Shown: positions 1-8,810 of the stretch, piece after piece
Layout of the letters: the number at the start of each line of letters is the position of its first letter
How positions within the stretch are numbered: the first letter of the stretch is position 1
From: Flectonema sp. DT1601
Lineage: Eukaryota > Euglenozoa > Diplonemea > Diplonemida > Diplonemidae
Direction: 5' to 3'
DNA: 64,000 bases
Assembly (NCBI GenBank): GCA_964019425.1
Contig: OZ025822.1
Coordinates: forward strand, 620,001-684,000
Program-made: the position numbers and the translations under genes
Notes under the pieces: model-generated
What the model was told of the DNA's origin: nothing
Database searches by the model: none
The model's input: the letters and a program-made list of their open reading frames with translations, nothing else

Positions 1-825
1 AAAACAAGGAATCACTGATGAAGGGATGCACTTTGAACAACTAAACGGACATTCAAAAACTAACATCTCTCTTTCACTCTCAGTCATGTTCCCCCACCAT
101 TGATGTGTTACATTACAATGAGTTTCTGAAAACATTTCATTGCATTTTGTATTGTAATCAACACACTGCGTTCCAATAGGAGCACACTCTCTACAGGAGG
201 CAGGACAAATTTCTTTCAGATCATCTTCTTTTGACTGATTGCTTACTAAGAATCCACTTTTTGAACAAAAATTACCATTCCTAGACACAAAATCAGCGCA
301 AGATGAAACCGACTGATCAACAGACTGTATAACAAGACTGCTTGAAGTATCTTCACAAGGTGGTATACACAAAAGACAGCTTCTTATACAGGCCTGAACA
401 GTGAGGTCTGCCTTAAGTTGTGATAAGGTACCGAGAAATGGACCGCTGGTATCACAATTTCCTTCATTAGTGATTACCATATCAGAGCAAGACATTCCTG
501 ACTGTGATTGAGATTGTTGATTGTCGTCGGAGCAATTTTGTGTTGGAGAACAAAATTTACACGTCACCGGACAGAGTTCCATCAATGACGCGGCTTCAGC
601 AAGTGTTAGGATGTTGCCTTCAACAAAACCAGTGATGAGGGGTCCTGCCAGAGAACATGTTCCTCCATTTTTTTCGAACACATCTCTGCATCTCATAGTT
701 TTCATTGAAGCTGCAAAAATCGCATCGTCATCATCAACACAGCGAGATACAAATGTTCGAAGAGCTCCCTGTACTGTTCCGATCAGTATCAGCAACAACA
801 GTGACACCGATCTCCCTCTCACCAT
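1..825 (-). CDS. Secreted Cys-rich protein with ShK-like modules (partial, runs off the left edge)
   Basis: The minus strand is open from an ATG at 825 to the window edge (275 codons, no stop), so the gene continues beyond the window. Residues 1-20 are a clear signal peptide (MVRGRSVSLLLLILIGTVQG). The rest holds about four modules of roughly 55 residues, each starting with an acidic or Asp-containing segment and ending in a C-P-x-x-C-x-x-C type triplet (LCPVTCKFC, ICPASCRECA, ECPFSCSKC). This six-cysteine spacing resembles ShKT domains, which are disulfide-rich extracellular modules. Several N-x-S/T sites suggest glycosylation. The protein is probably secreted or an ectodomain of a surface protein; partners cannot be inferred. 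An AG acceptor at 846-847 lies 20 nt before the start. The RCC1-like gene two genes upstream also encodes a secreted protein. The ShKT assignment is by pattern only. Confidence 0.75.
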   Translation of the reverse strand, partial: MVRGRSVSLLLLILIGTVQGALRTFVSRCVDDDDAIFAASMKTMRCRDVFEKNGGTCSLAGPLITGFVEGNILTLAEAASLMELCPVTCKFCSPTQNCSDDNQQSQSQSGMSCSDMVITNEGNCDTSGPFLGTLSQLKADLTVQACIRSCLLCIPPCEDTSSSLVIQSVDQSVSSCADFVSRNGNFCSKSGFLVSNQSKEDDLKEICPASCRECAPIGTQCVDYNTKCNEMFSETHCNVTHQWWGNMTESEREMLVFECPFSCSKCIPSSVIPCF

Positions 826-845
826 ATTGAGTGTCGGGAGAGGGT

Positions 846-847
846 CT
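846..847 (-). promoter_or_regulatory. Putative (trans-)splice acceptor AG
   Basis: On the minus strand a T-rich tract (CTTATTGTTGTTAC) ends in AG 20 nt before the ATG at 825. Confidence 0.5.
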
Positions 848-1096
848 GTAACAACAATAAGATTACACCAACCAGTTAGAGCGATGAAGAATCACAATCT
901 ACTATAACCAACTAATTACTGTTGTAAAAAGAAAAAGTAAATCAGAAGTACTAACTACGTTACTAAAGCTTAATTCTAAGTACAAATTGGGGTTGTGTCG
1001 ACACAACAAAAACCACGCTTCAGTAATATAAATATATAAAACAATGCTACAAGAAGCGCTACTTACTACTACTAACTAAGGGTAATGTAATTATTA

Positions 1097-1765
1097 TTAT
1101 AAAGTACAAGCGAATGGAGGAGGTCTCAATGCTGGATATGACACTTCTACGTAACCCTTCTCAGCGAGGGGTGCGAACAGTTTGTTTGATGGAACTGGGC
1201 GAAGCCCCAAAGACCGACTTTGTTTGAAAGTAGTCCCTACTTCAGAACTATTGCTGGAAGAGGATGACTTTCTGGTCATTGGAATCGTTTTTAAAAAGTT
1301 GTTTGAAGGTCGTCTGGAAAATTCATTTACTTTAGAGCTTTGAGATGAACTATCCACAGAGGATGATTCCAAACTCTTTGCAGGAGTAATTATACCTGAA
1401 AAGCTGCTTATACGTGTGGGTATCACAATCTGAGAATTCTTCCTTTTGTTTTGTTTTGTCTTTTTACCTTTATTGCCGTTATTGCTACTGTCAGCACTCG
1501 CTGAACCTATTCTCGTACTTGTGATGTTTTTCATTGATTCGGCTGTGTTAGGTTCCTGACTTTGTGATACCAGAGTATTGTTTAAAACTGATTCTTCAAT
1601 TCTACTTTCAGTTTTAACTTCAGTAATGAACAGATCATCAACTGCGTTTCCAACCGATGGGGTTACAGCACCCGAAACAATACTACTGTTGGATCTTCTG
1701 GGAGGACTTATCTTTCTTCTCCTACCCCAGGAATACGGATCCGGGATAAGAACTTCTTTCTCCAT
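1097..1765 (-). CDS. Ser-rich, basic, disordered hypothetical protein (222 aa)
   Basis: The ORF starts with ATG at 1765 and sits in line with its neighbours, 16 nt after an AG acceptor (1782-1783). I recognise no domain. The protein is low in hydrophobic residues and rich in Ser, Asn, Lys and Arg. It has a Lys-rich stretch (GKKTKQNKRKNS, about residues 99-110) that could act as a nuclear signal, a poly-Ser run near residue 180, and several R-x-x-S or S/T-P sites that kinases could use. The composition suggests an intrinsically disordered regulatory or nucleic-acid-associated protein, but nothing in the sequence fixes a role. The correct acceptor spacing and a sensible ATG argue that it is a real gene. 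Confidence 0.6.
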   Translation of the reverse strand: MEKEVLIPDPYSWGRRRKISPPRRSNSSIVSGAVTPSVGNAVDDLFITEVKTESRIEESVLNNTLVSQSQEPNTAESMKNITSTRIGSASADSSNNGNKGKKTKQNKRKNSQIVIPTRISSFSGIITPAKSLESSSVDSSSQSSKVNEFSRRPSNNFLKTIPMTRKSSSSSNSSEVGTTFKQSRSLGLRPVPSNKLFAPLAEKGYVEVSYPALRPPPFACTL

Positions 1766-1781
1766 TTTATTTGTGTTTTAC

Positions 1782-1783
1782 CT
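1782..1783 (-). promoter_or_regulatory. Putative (trans-)splice acceptor AG
   Basis: A long T-rich stretch on the minus strand (about 1784-1830) ends in TTTTCTGATAG; the ATG follows 16 nt later. Confidence 0.55.
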
Positions 1784-1890
1784 ATCAGAAAATAAACATA
1801 AATAATAAATAAATAATAAATAAAAAAGAACCTTTTGTTTTCTATGAAAAGTGTAAAATGTGCTCGCTTTCACAGATAAATTGATTGCAT

Positions 1891-2985
1891 TTATTTGACT
1901 AAGAAAGAAGCAAATGGGGTGCAAAAAATTGAACGAACATCGGTCAGCTCTGTTGGTTTCGAAAATGTTAATTTTGAGCTCGGAGAAAGCTGATGAAAAG
2001 AATTACTTCCAAAACCAAAAACAGTTCCACAAGAGTTGAGGATTAGAGAATGTTTGTATCCAACACAATGTGAAGACGCAGATTCAACTTTGATATTATA
2101 TGCTGCCACTGTGAGAGAGTCTTCAGGTGATATTTGGTGCACCGAATTACTACCCCACCCGATGGCTGTATCACCCGATACAGTGATTTGATGATCTCCC
2201 AGAGCTGACAACGAAGAGACAGATGTCGTAATTGAAGTGATGTTTGAATCGAATATTTGAGAAATGACATCTCCAATCGGAGATATTAAAAATATTTCAT
2301 TCCAACCTGAGCTGACAGAAATATGTTTTTCTGAACTCACTATTGTTGGATAGCCGAATGTGTTCTCATTTATTGTTCCCCAAACCCAAGTGTGATCCCC
2401 ATCACCAGCAACAGTATGCCACCTTCCACAAGCAATGCTGATAGGTGATCCTTGTAGTACTACTGTGGTGTAATAAAAGTTAACTTGTGTCGTATCTGTT
2501 ACTCCTTGTTGATACTTAGTATTCAACCCAGAACAATGAATTGTACTATCCTTCAGCAATACACAACTATGTTCTTCACCACTACAGACACTCTGTGTTA
2601 GTGGGAGTGGGGATGGGTAGGGGCTGGTAGGTTGAAGCAATCGTTGGGTAATTCTTTCAAAAAAATAACTTTGTTTGATGCCAGGACCTAATCCAAGAGA
2701 AGGTCCAGACCCTGCAGCATACAATAAACCGTTTGAAAGAATGATGTTTGTATGAAACATCGATCCTGAGACGGCAACAACAGTGATATTCTCATTATTT
2801 GTCATCTCAACACGTTGCAATATTCTTACCTCCTTATCATGACCAACACCAAGTGAACCCTTCCAATTCCTACCCATTGCATACAACTCATTATTCTTAG
2901 ATGTTCCTAACGGACAGGCAGCTTGCGCCCAACAATGCAATGCAAGCACGAATAAAAGATTCGTGACTACAGTTTTCATAAGCAT
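1891..2985 (-). CDS. Secreted RCC1-like beta-propeller protein (364 aa)
   Basis: ATG at 2985, with a second in-frame ATG two codons later. Residues 1-22 form a signal peptide (hydrophobic LLFVLALHCWAQA), so the protein enters the secretory pathway. The mature part shows five to six degenerate RCC1 repeats, recognised by the recurring aromatic-x-x-G-x-N/G...LG pattern: YAMGRNWKGSLGVG, YAAGSGPSLGLG, a divergent VWGTINENTFG, GWGSNSVHQISP and FGFGSNSFHQLSP, plus GxxHS/C segments (SGEEHSCVL, GYKHSLIL). Canonical RCC1 is a nuclear Ran exchange factor; a signal peptide rules that role out here. Even cysteine spacing suggests disulfides. The start is supported by an AG acceptor 18 nt upstream. The ligand is unknown. 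The propeller assignment is firm, but repeat number is by eye. Confidence 0.8.
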   Translation of the reverse strand: MLMKTVVTNLLFVLALHCWAQAACPLGTSKNNELYAMGRNWKGSLGVGHDKEVRILQRVEMTNNENITVVAVSGSMFHTNIILSNGLLYAAGSGPSLGLGPGIKQSYFFERITQRLLQPTSPYPSPLPLTQSVCSGEEHSCVLLKDSTIHCSGLNTKYQQGVTDTTQVNFYYTTVVLQGSPISIACGRWHTVAGDGDHTWVWGTINENTFGYPTIVSSEKHISVSSGWNEIFLISPIGDVISQIFDSNITSITTSVSSLSALGDHQITVSGDTAIGWGSNSVHQISPEDSLTVAAYNIKVESASSHCVGYKHSLILNSCGTVFGFGSNSFHQLSPSSKLTFSKPTELTDVRSIFCTPFASFLVK

Positions 2986-3003
2986 GTCGTCATCTAATTT
3001 ATT

Positions 3004-3005
3004 CT
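3004..3005 (-). promoter_or_regulatory. Putative (trans-)splice acceptor AG
   Basis: Minus strand TTAGTTCTTTCAG, 18 nt before the ATG at 2985. Confidence 0.55.
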
Positions 3006-3109
3006 GAAAGAACTAAGCAACTTACACAACTCCAAATACAAAATTCCAACCTACCCATCGTGCCTTCGATAGTGTTATTTTATCTCAGTATACAAACACA
3101 TTTAACTGT

Positions 3110-3305
3110 ATTAATAATAATATTTATTTATTTTTTTATTTATTTACGAAGCCTAGGAAGCCAAAAGCCAGGAAAAGCTCACAGAGTAACAGTTATATCG
3201 CTACCAGTCAACCGTGAGACTCTCACAGACGATAAGAGACGTAGAATAACCTGGAACAAATGACTACCTAAACCCACCGTCCACGCGAGCAGACAGTGTT
3301 AGAGA
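3110..3305. repeat. Dispersed repeat, left array-flanking copy
   Basis: An A/T-rich lead-in, then GAAGCCTAG and a block of about 110 bp with CTACCAGTCAACCGTGAGAC, the GATAAGAGAC motif and the CCCACCGTCC motif. A close copy occurs at 46905-47055. A shorter part (the CAACnGTGAGACTCTC core) recurs inside the array at about 7435, 8185 and 43660. No coding sequence was seen. Confidence 0.75.
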
Positions 3306-3484
3306 CGGCTGATAGCTCCAATTTTCGTCAAAGAGAGGGAGAACACGCCACATTAGATCAGAATATAAGTGTATCGACTGTAGAAATAAAATATTTGAAT
3401 TAACGAGAGAGAACTCACAAATGGGTCTCCTAGGCTAAAAGGCTCTACAAAGTAAAAGAGGAACCGTAATGTGTAACGGGCAAG

Positions 3485-3549
3485 AGGGGAGTGAGGGCAG
3501 CAGTTTATCTGCTGGTGATGGTGATGGTTCAGGGACGCCAACATCGAAT
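3485..3549 (-). pseudogene. Truncated cyclase-gene 3' end joined to a hairpin repeat
   Basis: This stretch matches the last 12-15 codons and 3' flank of the intact cyclase genes, but with one base fewer in the GGTGATGGTGAgTGG segment, so the frame is broken. The match stops at CAACATCGAA, where the sequence changes to the TTAATCGTGACCCTGGG repeat. Only the gene terminus is left. Confidence 0.7.
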
Positions 3550-3707
3550 TAATCGTGACCCTGGGAAACCAAAACCAGGTATAATGTAATACGGCAGAGT
3601 ATAGGTTTCGCCTATATAGTCTAGTCAAGAAATAAATAACTTTTATAGAAAAACAAAAATGAACGCTTCTTTATAATTTTTTTTACAAAAAAAAAAAAAA
3701 TCTGAGT

Positions 3708-5468
3708 CTATCTGCTGGTGATGGTGAGTGGTTCAGGGACGCCAACATCGAAAAAATATCTCAATTTTTCAACCCGAATGCTGTCACTATTGTTCTGCTC
3801 ATCAACAACAATATCAGCGATGTTGGCTTCCCCACCGAGAAGCAGTGCAGTAGCGATCTTGTTAAAGTTGTCCCACTTCCCAACTCCACGAGACTCAAGT
3901 TCGTACATCCATTCTTCTGGATTACTGTTCTCAGTAGTTGGGATGACTTCGTACAGGACCAGAGTGATCCCATCATGAATAATAGTTTGATGAAATACAC
4001 AAATCTCAATCATCTCTTTCACATTTAAATACAATCCCTGTTCACATAACATCGGAACATTCATTTGACAACCTGCTCTTTCAACAACACCAACAAGGTG
4101 AGTCATCCTTCCAATAAAGCTGTATCTTCTGATGTTTTCACTCCCCAGATCCCCGCAGACAAGTTTTCCAGAGGCCATTCCAATATTAAGAGACAAGACT
4201 GAAGTTGTACCTTCTTGATAAGAAGATAAGATTGTGTCTGATGATCGGATGATGTTCTGACTGGCTTCCACGCTTGACATAGGATGGCTGCTGTGGTTTC
4301 TAGTTGCTCCAAAATTCGCATAAATTCTATCACCTAAGAACAAGTCAAGAGTTCCTCCGTGTTTCGTAATGATAGAACTACAGACAGAAACCATATCGTC
4401 AATAAGTGACTTGAATAGTTTCTGACTCTGTTCCAACACATCATAAGAATTCTTGATATTTATAATTATAATCGAAGCAGTTGTTACTACAAACTGTCTT
4501 CCAATCACAGGAACCTTTGCGTTCTCAGAGGCACGAGCCGATAAGGAGCTGCTGATACCCCTGCTTGCTTCACTGATATGCAAACTATGTACACTTTCGC
4601 GATCACCTTCAAGTTCACTTTCATTAGCAAAACATGATTGCGGTAAGTATGGTCGGTATGATTTTAAGTTAGCTAATATTCTTTCAAAAGAAGATTTCAA
4701 TTCTTCCGGAATCTCCGCCAACGCGAGTAATTCAGAAGCAAGTTCCAAATCAAATTTAGAAAGTGATGTGGCGATGTGATTAGCTGTATCAATGGAAGCT
4801 AGGATCCGTTTCTTTTCTTCCAAAACAGTGTATGCGAATCCCCTCGTACACATGAAATCAATTACCAAAACCATTAGCTGAGACCCTAACGTGGCCACAG
4901 CCTGGAATACGGTTCTGGCACAAGGAAGTGTCTCACAGTTGCAAATGTCTTGGCGACGTGATTCCTGACTGGCAACTCCCCACTCGAAGTTGTACATCCC
5001 AAATCGTGAAGTGCGTTCCACCGCATTTACAACCAACCAAAAACTACAAAAACAAACTACTGCTACGGATGTCGATGGCTTTGTTTCACAAACTAATAAA
5101 ATATCCGTCAGCAATACAAACAATGGCCAATGAGGGCTTCGTAATGTCAGCGACGCAACGAGGTCGGTCATCAAAAGAGGGACGCAGTGTGCGCAGCACA
5201 TGAGTTGCATAAAGGATTCAGTGGGTTGTAGCTTTAGCACACACAGGTAGAAGAATACAGCAATACACACAACAGATGAAAAACCAGTTGCTAGTCCCGC
5301 GAAAAAACCCTCAATTTTAACAATGCCCAACGTTGTCGGAAACAACACTATGGCTGCAATGATGTGAGAGCCCATCAAAACTCGCTTTCGTTTTATTTGT
5401 AAAGGAGTGTCGCCATCTTGTACGGCATAATGGATACAACGCTCGCAAATCTTCAAGAATGAATGCAT
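3708..5468 (-). CDS. Six-pass membrane protein with cyclase-like domain, copy 1 (586 aa)
   Basis: Downstream-most copy of the array. The first ATG (5468) gives MHSFLKICERC. It keeps the family architecture described under the copy at 8811-10574. Its membrane half is closest to copies 2 and 3: loop 1 reads TTLGIVKIEGFFAGLATG and the cysteine loop RRQDICNCETLPC. Unique points are the linker (ELEGDRESVHS, with fewer Ser-Glu dipeptides, then SLSARASEN) and TKHGGTLDLF where most copies have TKNKGTLDLF. The substituted active-site positions are the same as in its paralogues. Downstream the sequence goes straight into an A-rich run and a truncated gene end. The upstream block with TAAATAATGGATTAC is shared with the other copies. 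Confidence 0.85.
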   Translation of the reverse strand: MHSFLKICERCIHYAVQDGDTPLQIKRKRVLMGSHIIAAIVLFPTTLGIVKIEGFFAGLATGFSSVVCIAVFFYLCVLKLQPTESFMQLMCCAHCVPLLMTDLVASLTLRSPHWPLFVLLTDILLVCETKPSTSVAVVCFCSFWLVVNAVERTSRFGMYNFEWGVASQESRRQDICNCETLPCARTVFQAVATLGSQLMVLVIDFMCTRGFAYTVLEEKKRILASIDTANHIATSLSKFDLELASELLALAEIPEELKSSFERILANLKSYRPYLPQSCFANESELEGDRESVHSLHISEASRGISSSLSARASENAKVPVIGRQFVVTTASIIIINIKNSYDVLEQSQKLFKSLIDDMVSVCSSIITKHGGTLDLFLGDRIYANFGATRNHSSHPMSSVEASQNIIRSSDTILSSYQEGTTSVLSLNIGMASGKLVCGDLGSENIRRYSFIGRMTHLVGVVERAGCQMNVPMLCEQGLYLNVKEMIEICVFHQTIIHDGITLVLYEVIPTTENSNPEEWMYELESRGVGKWDNFNKIATALLLGGEANIADIVVDEQNNSDSIRVEKLRYFFDVGVPEPLTITSR

Positions 5469-5824
5469 TTGTGATCTGGTCACACCTGGAAAGGATTTAG
5501 CTTCATTTCAGAGTAGTAACTAAAATGCGTAAATAATGGATTACATTCGTACATAACAAAAATTATGTCAGTAAATGTATCTTGCCGAATATGGTAGTTC
5601 AGCGGGGTAAACTGATTGATTAGGTTTATACGAATATCTCTTGCATTGTATCAAAGCTCAATAACGAAATTAAAAAACTCATGATACAGTGACAAATAAT
5701 GTTAACAGGCTAACACTCTGCCAATGACGCACGTACTCCACATTAAAGTAAATGTGTCAAAATTATCTGTATACATGTTTCTTTTTCCATGTTGTCATTC
5801 AGCACGGAATTGATTTATTCAATT

Positions 5825-5935
5825 ACGAATTAATCGTGAGCCCTGGGAAACCAAAACCAGGTATAATGTAATACAGCGGAGTATAGGTTTCACCTATAGT
5901 CTAGTCAAGAAATAAATAACTTTTACCAAACTTGT
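5825..5935. repeat. Hairpin-bearing dispersed repeat
   Basis: Conserved block GAATTAATCGTGAGCCCTGG followed by an A-rich loop and CCAGG, which can fold as CCCTGG/CCAGGG around about 10 nt, then TATAATGTAATAC and ATAGGTTTCACCTATAGTC. Copies or partial copies are near 3549, 6826, 7888, 8653, 10930, 16035 and 37632. It is often found joined to cyclase gene ends. Confidence 0.7.
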
Positions 5936-5937
5936 AC

Positions 5938-6365
5938 CCCTTTAAAGGGGGCAAAATAAAGGGGAAATTAAAGGGCTTTTAATGCCCTTTAATTTCCGTA
6001 ATTCCAAAATAAAGGGGTGAAACTTTGACAATGTAAAAACAGTAACAACTTTAGATATTAAAGAAAACAAAATTAATATCAAGTACTTAACTGAAAAATA
6101 TTTGTAGTTGTTAATCAAAGAAAATTACCAAAATAAAGGGCTTTTAATCCAAATAAAGGGCTTTTAATCCAAATAAAGGGCTTTTAATCCAAATAAAGGG
6201 CTTTTAATCCAAATAAAGGGCTTTTAATCCAAATAAAGGGCTTTTAATCCAAATAAAGGGCTTTTAATCCAAATAAAGGCTTTTTTTCCTTTTTTTCCAA
6301 AATAAAGGGGAAATAAGCGGAATAAAGGGAGGTGGGAAAGCCCTTTATTTCCGCTTTATTTATTA
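5938..6365. repeat. Palindrome- and minisatellite-bearing element
   Basis: Starts with a CCCCTTTAAAGGGG palindrome and an inverted repeat (AAATTAAAGGGC / GCCCTTTAATTT around TTTTAAT). It continues through GGGGTGAAACTTTGACAATG and an A/T-rich core, and ends after a 20-bp minisatellite with an imperfect inverted repeat built from AAATAAGCGG and CCGCTTTATTT. A second copy of the GGGGTGAAACTTTG...core was split by the retroelement at 38503-43466. No ORF is present; it behaves like a non-autonomous mobile or satellite-type element. Confidence 0.65.
6131..6290. repeat. 20-bp minisatellite, about 8 units
   Basis: Seven perfect units of AAATAAAGGGCTTTTAATCC from 6131 to 6270, then one degenerate T-rich unit. 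Each unit contains a weak AAAGGGCTTTT near-palindrome. Confidence 0.95.
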
Positions 6366-6761
6366 AATCCCAAGGCACCCACCACGCTGCGTCATCCTAA
6401 GCCGGAAAGGAAAATTACTCGAAAGTCGGGACAGTTCGAACGTCAGCATAACAGCTTAACTACCCAACCATTACGTGCATCAGTCACAGTTAACCTGTAA
6501 CTTTCAACACGTAACAACCAGGATAATTCTCAATAAGGCTGCCGTCACCGTGAAGCTGCTACGAACATAACCCAACAAACTAGCAATTCCACAAATGATA
6601 ACACACCGAAAGGGGTTTGTGATTCCAGAAGAATTTCAACAAGATTGTAGTGACAGTGTAAATAAAATATTCGAATTAACGAGAGAGAACTCACAAATGG
6701 GTCTCCTAGGCTAAAAGGCTCTACAAAGTAAAAGAGTAACCGTAATGTGTAACGGGCAAGA

Positions 6762-6826
6762 GGGAGTGAGGGCAGCAGTCTATCTGCTGGTGATGGTGAT
6801 GGTTCAGGGACGCCAACATCGAATTA
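6762..6826 (-). pseudogene. Truncated cyclase-gene 3' end
   Basis: Same truncated terminus as at 3485-3549 (GCTGGTGATGGTGATGGTTC), ending at CAACATCGAA and followed by the hairpin repeat. Confidence 0.7.
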
Positions 6827-6949
6827 ATCGTGACCCTGGGAAACCAAAACCAGGTATAATGGAATACGGCAGAGTACAGATAGAATATGAGTTTATTATA
6901 AAAAAGTGCACTAAAATAAAATATAAAAAAGAAAAGTTATAAAAACACA

Positions 6950-7188
6950 TTGTTCTGCTGTTCCATAATACACTGTGGAATACGTAGTTTCAGGCCTTAA
7001 TCTTATACTACTTGGCAGAGTATAGATAGATAGTATCATTAATTTTAGAACAGAAAAGTGAGAATAAGAAAAGTAGAGATCAATAAAAGAAAAGTATTCA
7101 TTTCTAACATAGTATAGATAGATAGATAGATAGATAAGGAAGTCCAATACATTGCGTACTGTGCATCGCTGATACAGCAAATACTATA
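6950..7188. repeat. Rearranged LINE-tail repeat with (GATA)n
   Basis: Contains TAGTTTCAGGCCTTAATCTT and TAGTATCATTAATTTTAG pieces that are also in the retroelement terminus at 38503-38660 and at 48258-48420, but in swapped order. A GATA microsatellite (about 7113-7136) follows, then AAGGAAGTCCAATAC, which recurs at 62820. Confidence 0.7.
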
Positions 7189-7189
7189 G

Positions 7190-7211
7190 GACTAGACTAT
7201 ATAGTCTAGTC
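7190..7211. repeat. Perfect 22-bp palindrome
   Basis: Self-complementary over its full length, with centre CTATATAG and outer arms GACTAGA / TCTAGTC. It is created where the CTATAGTCTAGTC motif of the hairpin repeat meets its own inverse. Copied at 12295-12316 by the large duplication. Confidence 0.95.
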
Positions 7212-7824
7212 AAGAAATAAATAACTTTTATAGAAAAATAAAAATGAACTCTTCTTTATAATTTTTTTTAAAAATAAAAAAATATCTGGGATGCTTAACT
7301 TAGCCTTTTGAAGTAACTATTTAGGTTTCGAGAGTATACCTCTTACTTATTCTCTCATAATCAGTTATGGTATAGAAGTATGTCAGTCAACCATAAATAA
7401 AAATAAGAAATCAGGAAAAGCTCACGAGATCGCTACCAGCCAACTGTGAGACTCTCATTGATTTGTCGTATTACATATCAGTTGATGTCACAGGGCGGTT
7501 CACTGTATCGGATTGTGATGTACTTTTACGTTGTTCGATTTCCTGTTTGTGAAAGAACTAAGCAACTAGTACACAATTCCAAATACAAAATTCCAACCTA
7601 CTCATCGTGCCTTCGATAGTGTTCTTGTAATCTCAGCACACTAAACAGTATCAACAATAACACACCGAAAGGAGTTTGTGAATCCAGAAGAATTTCAACA
7701 AGATTGTAGTGACAGTGTAAATAAAATATTTGAATTAACGAGAGAGAACTCACAAATGGGTCTCCTAGGCTAAAAGGCTCTACAAAGTAAAAGAGGAACC
7801 GTAATGTGTAACGGGCAAGAGGGG

Positions 7825-7889
7825 AGTGAGGGCAGCAGTCAATCTGCTGGTGATGGTGATGGTTCAGGGACGCCAACATCGAATTAATC
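7825..7889 (-). pseudogene. Truncated cyclase-gene 3' end
   Basis: Third remnant of the gene terminus, inside the first 0.75-kb spacer unit; same breakpoint CAACATCGAA into TTAATCGTGACCC. Confidence 0.65.
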
Positions 7890-8588
7890 GTGACCCTGGG
7901 AAACCAAAACCAGGTATAATGGAATACGGCAGAGTATAGGTTTCACCTATAGTCTAGTCAAGAAATAAATAACTTTTATAGAAAAATAAAAATGAACGCT
8001 TCTTTATAATTTTTTTTAAAAATAAAAAAATATCTGGGATGCTTAACTTAGCCTTTTGAAGTAACTATTTAGGTTTCGAGAGTATACCTCTTACTTATTC
8101 TCTCATAATCAGTTATGGTATGGAAGTATGTCAGTCAACCATAAATAAAAATAAGAAATCAGGAAAAGCTCACTAGATCGCTACCAGCCAACTGTGAGAC
8201 TCTCACTGATTTGTCGTATTACATATCAGTTGATGTCACAGGGCGGTTCACTGTATCGGATTGTGATGTACTTTTACGTTGCTTGATTTCCTGTTTGTGA
8301 AAGAACTAAGCAACTAGTACACAATTCCAAATACAAAATTCCAACCTGCTCATCGTGCCTTCGACAGTGTTCTTGTAATCTCAGCACACTAAACAGTATC
8401 AACAATAACACACCGAAAGGAGTTTGTGAATCCAGAAGAATTTCAACAAGATTGTAGTGACAGTGTAAATAAAATATTTGAATTAACGAGAGAAATCAAG
8501 TTATAAACAAACCCCAAATAGGTCTCCGAGGCTACAAAGCTTCCGAACGACAGAAAGGGAAAGCGTAACACGTAACGGGCAACGGGCA

Positions 8589-8653
8589 AGAGGGAGTGAG
8601 GGCAGCAGTTTATCTGCTGGTGATGGTGATGGTTCAGGGACGCCAACATCGAA
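8589..8653 (-). pseudogene. Truncated cyclase-gene 3' end
   Basis: Fourth remnant, inside the second 0.75-kb spacer unit, about 160 bp from the end of the intact gene that follows. Confidence 0.65.
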
Positions 8654-8810
8654 TTAATCGTGACCCTGGGAAACCAAAACCAGGTATAATGGAATACGGC
8701 AGAGTATAGGTTTCACCTATAGTCTAGTCAAGAAATAAATAACTTTTATAGAAAAATAAAAATGAACGCTTATTTATAATTTTTTTTACAACAAAAAAAA
8801 AAATCTGAGT

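Larger units (their letters stand above)
7206..8723. repeat. Two tandem about 0.75-kb spacer units
   Basis: Units 7206-7953 and 7954-8723 each begin at CTAGTCAAGAAATAAATAAC and hold the same order of blocks: an A/T-rich stretch, GATGCTTAACTTAGCC, CCTGTTTGTGAAAG, CACACCGAAAGGAGTTTGTG, a truncated cyclase-gene end and the hairpin repeat. The second unit has a longer variant of the AGAGAAATCAAGTTATAAAC segment. No gene is seen in them. Confidence 0.8.

Noticed and set aside
521-907. Plus-strand reading frame of 128 codons
   Set aside because: It starts at TTG and lies antisense to the secreted Cys-rich gene, whose signal peptide and cysteine modules are clearly coding on the other strand.
6131-6290. 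CRISPR-like array
   Set aside because: The 20-bp units are directly adjacent with no spacers; it is a minisatellite in eukaryotic DNA.
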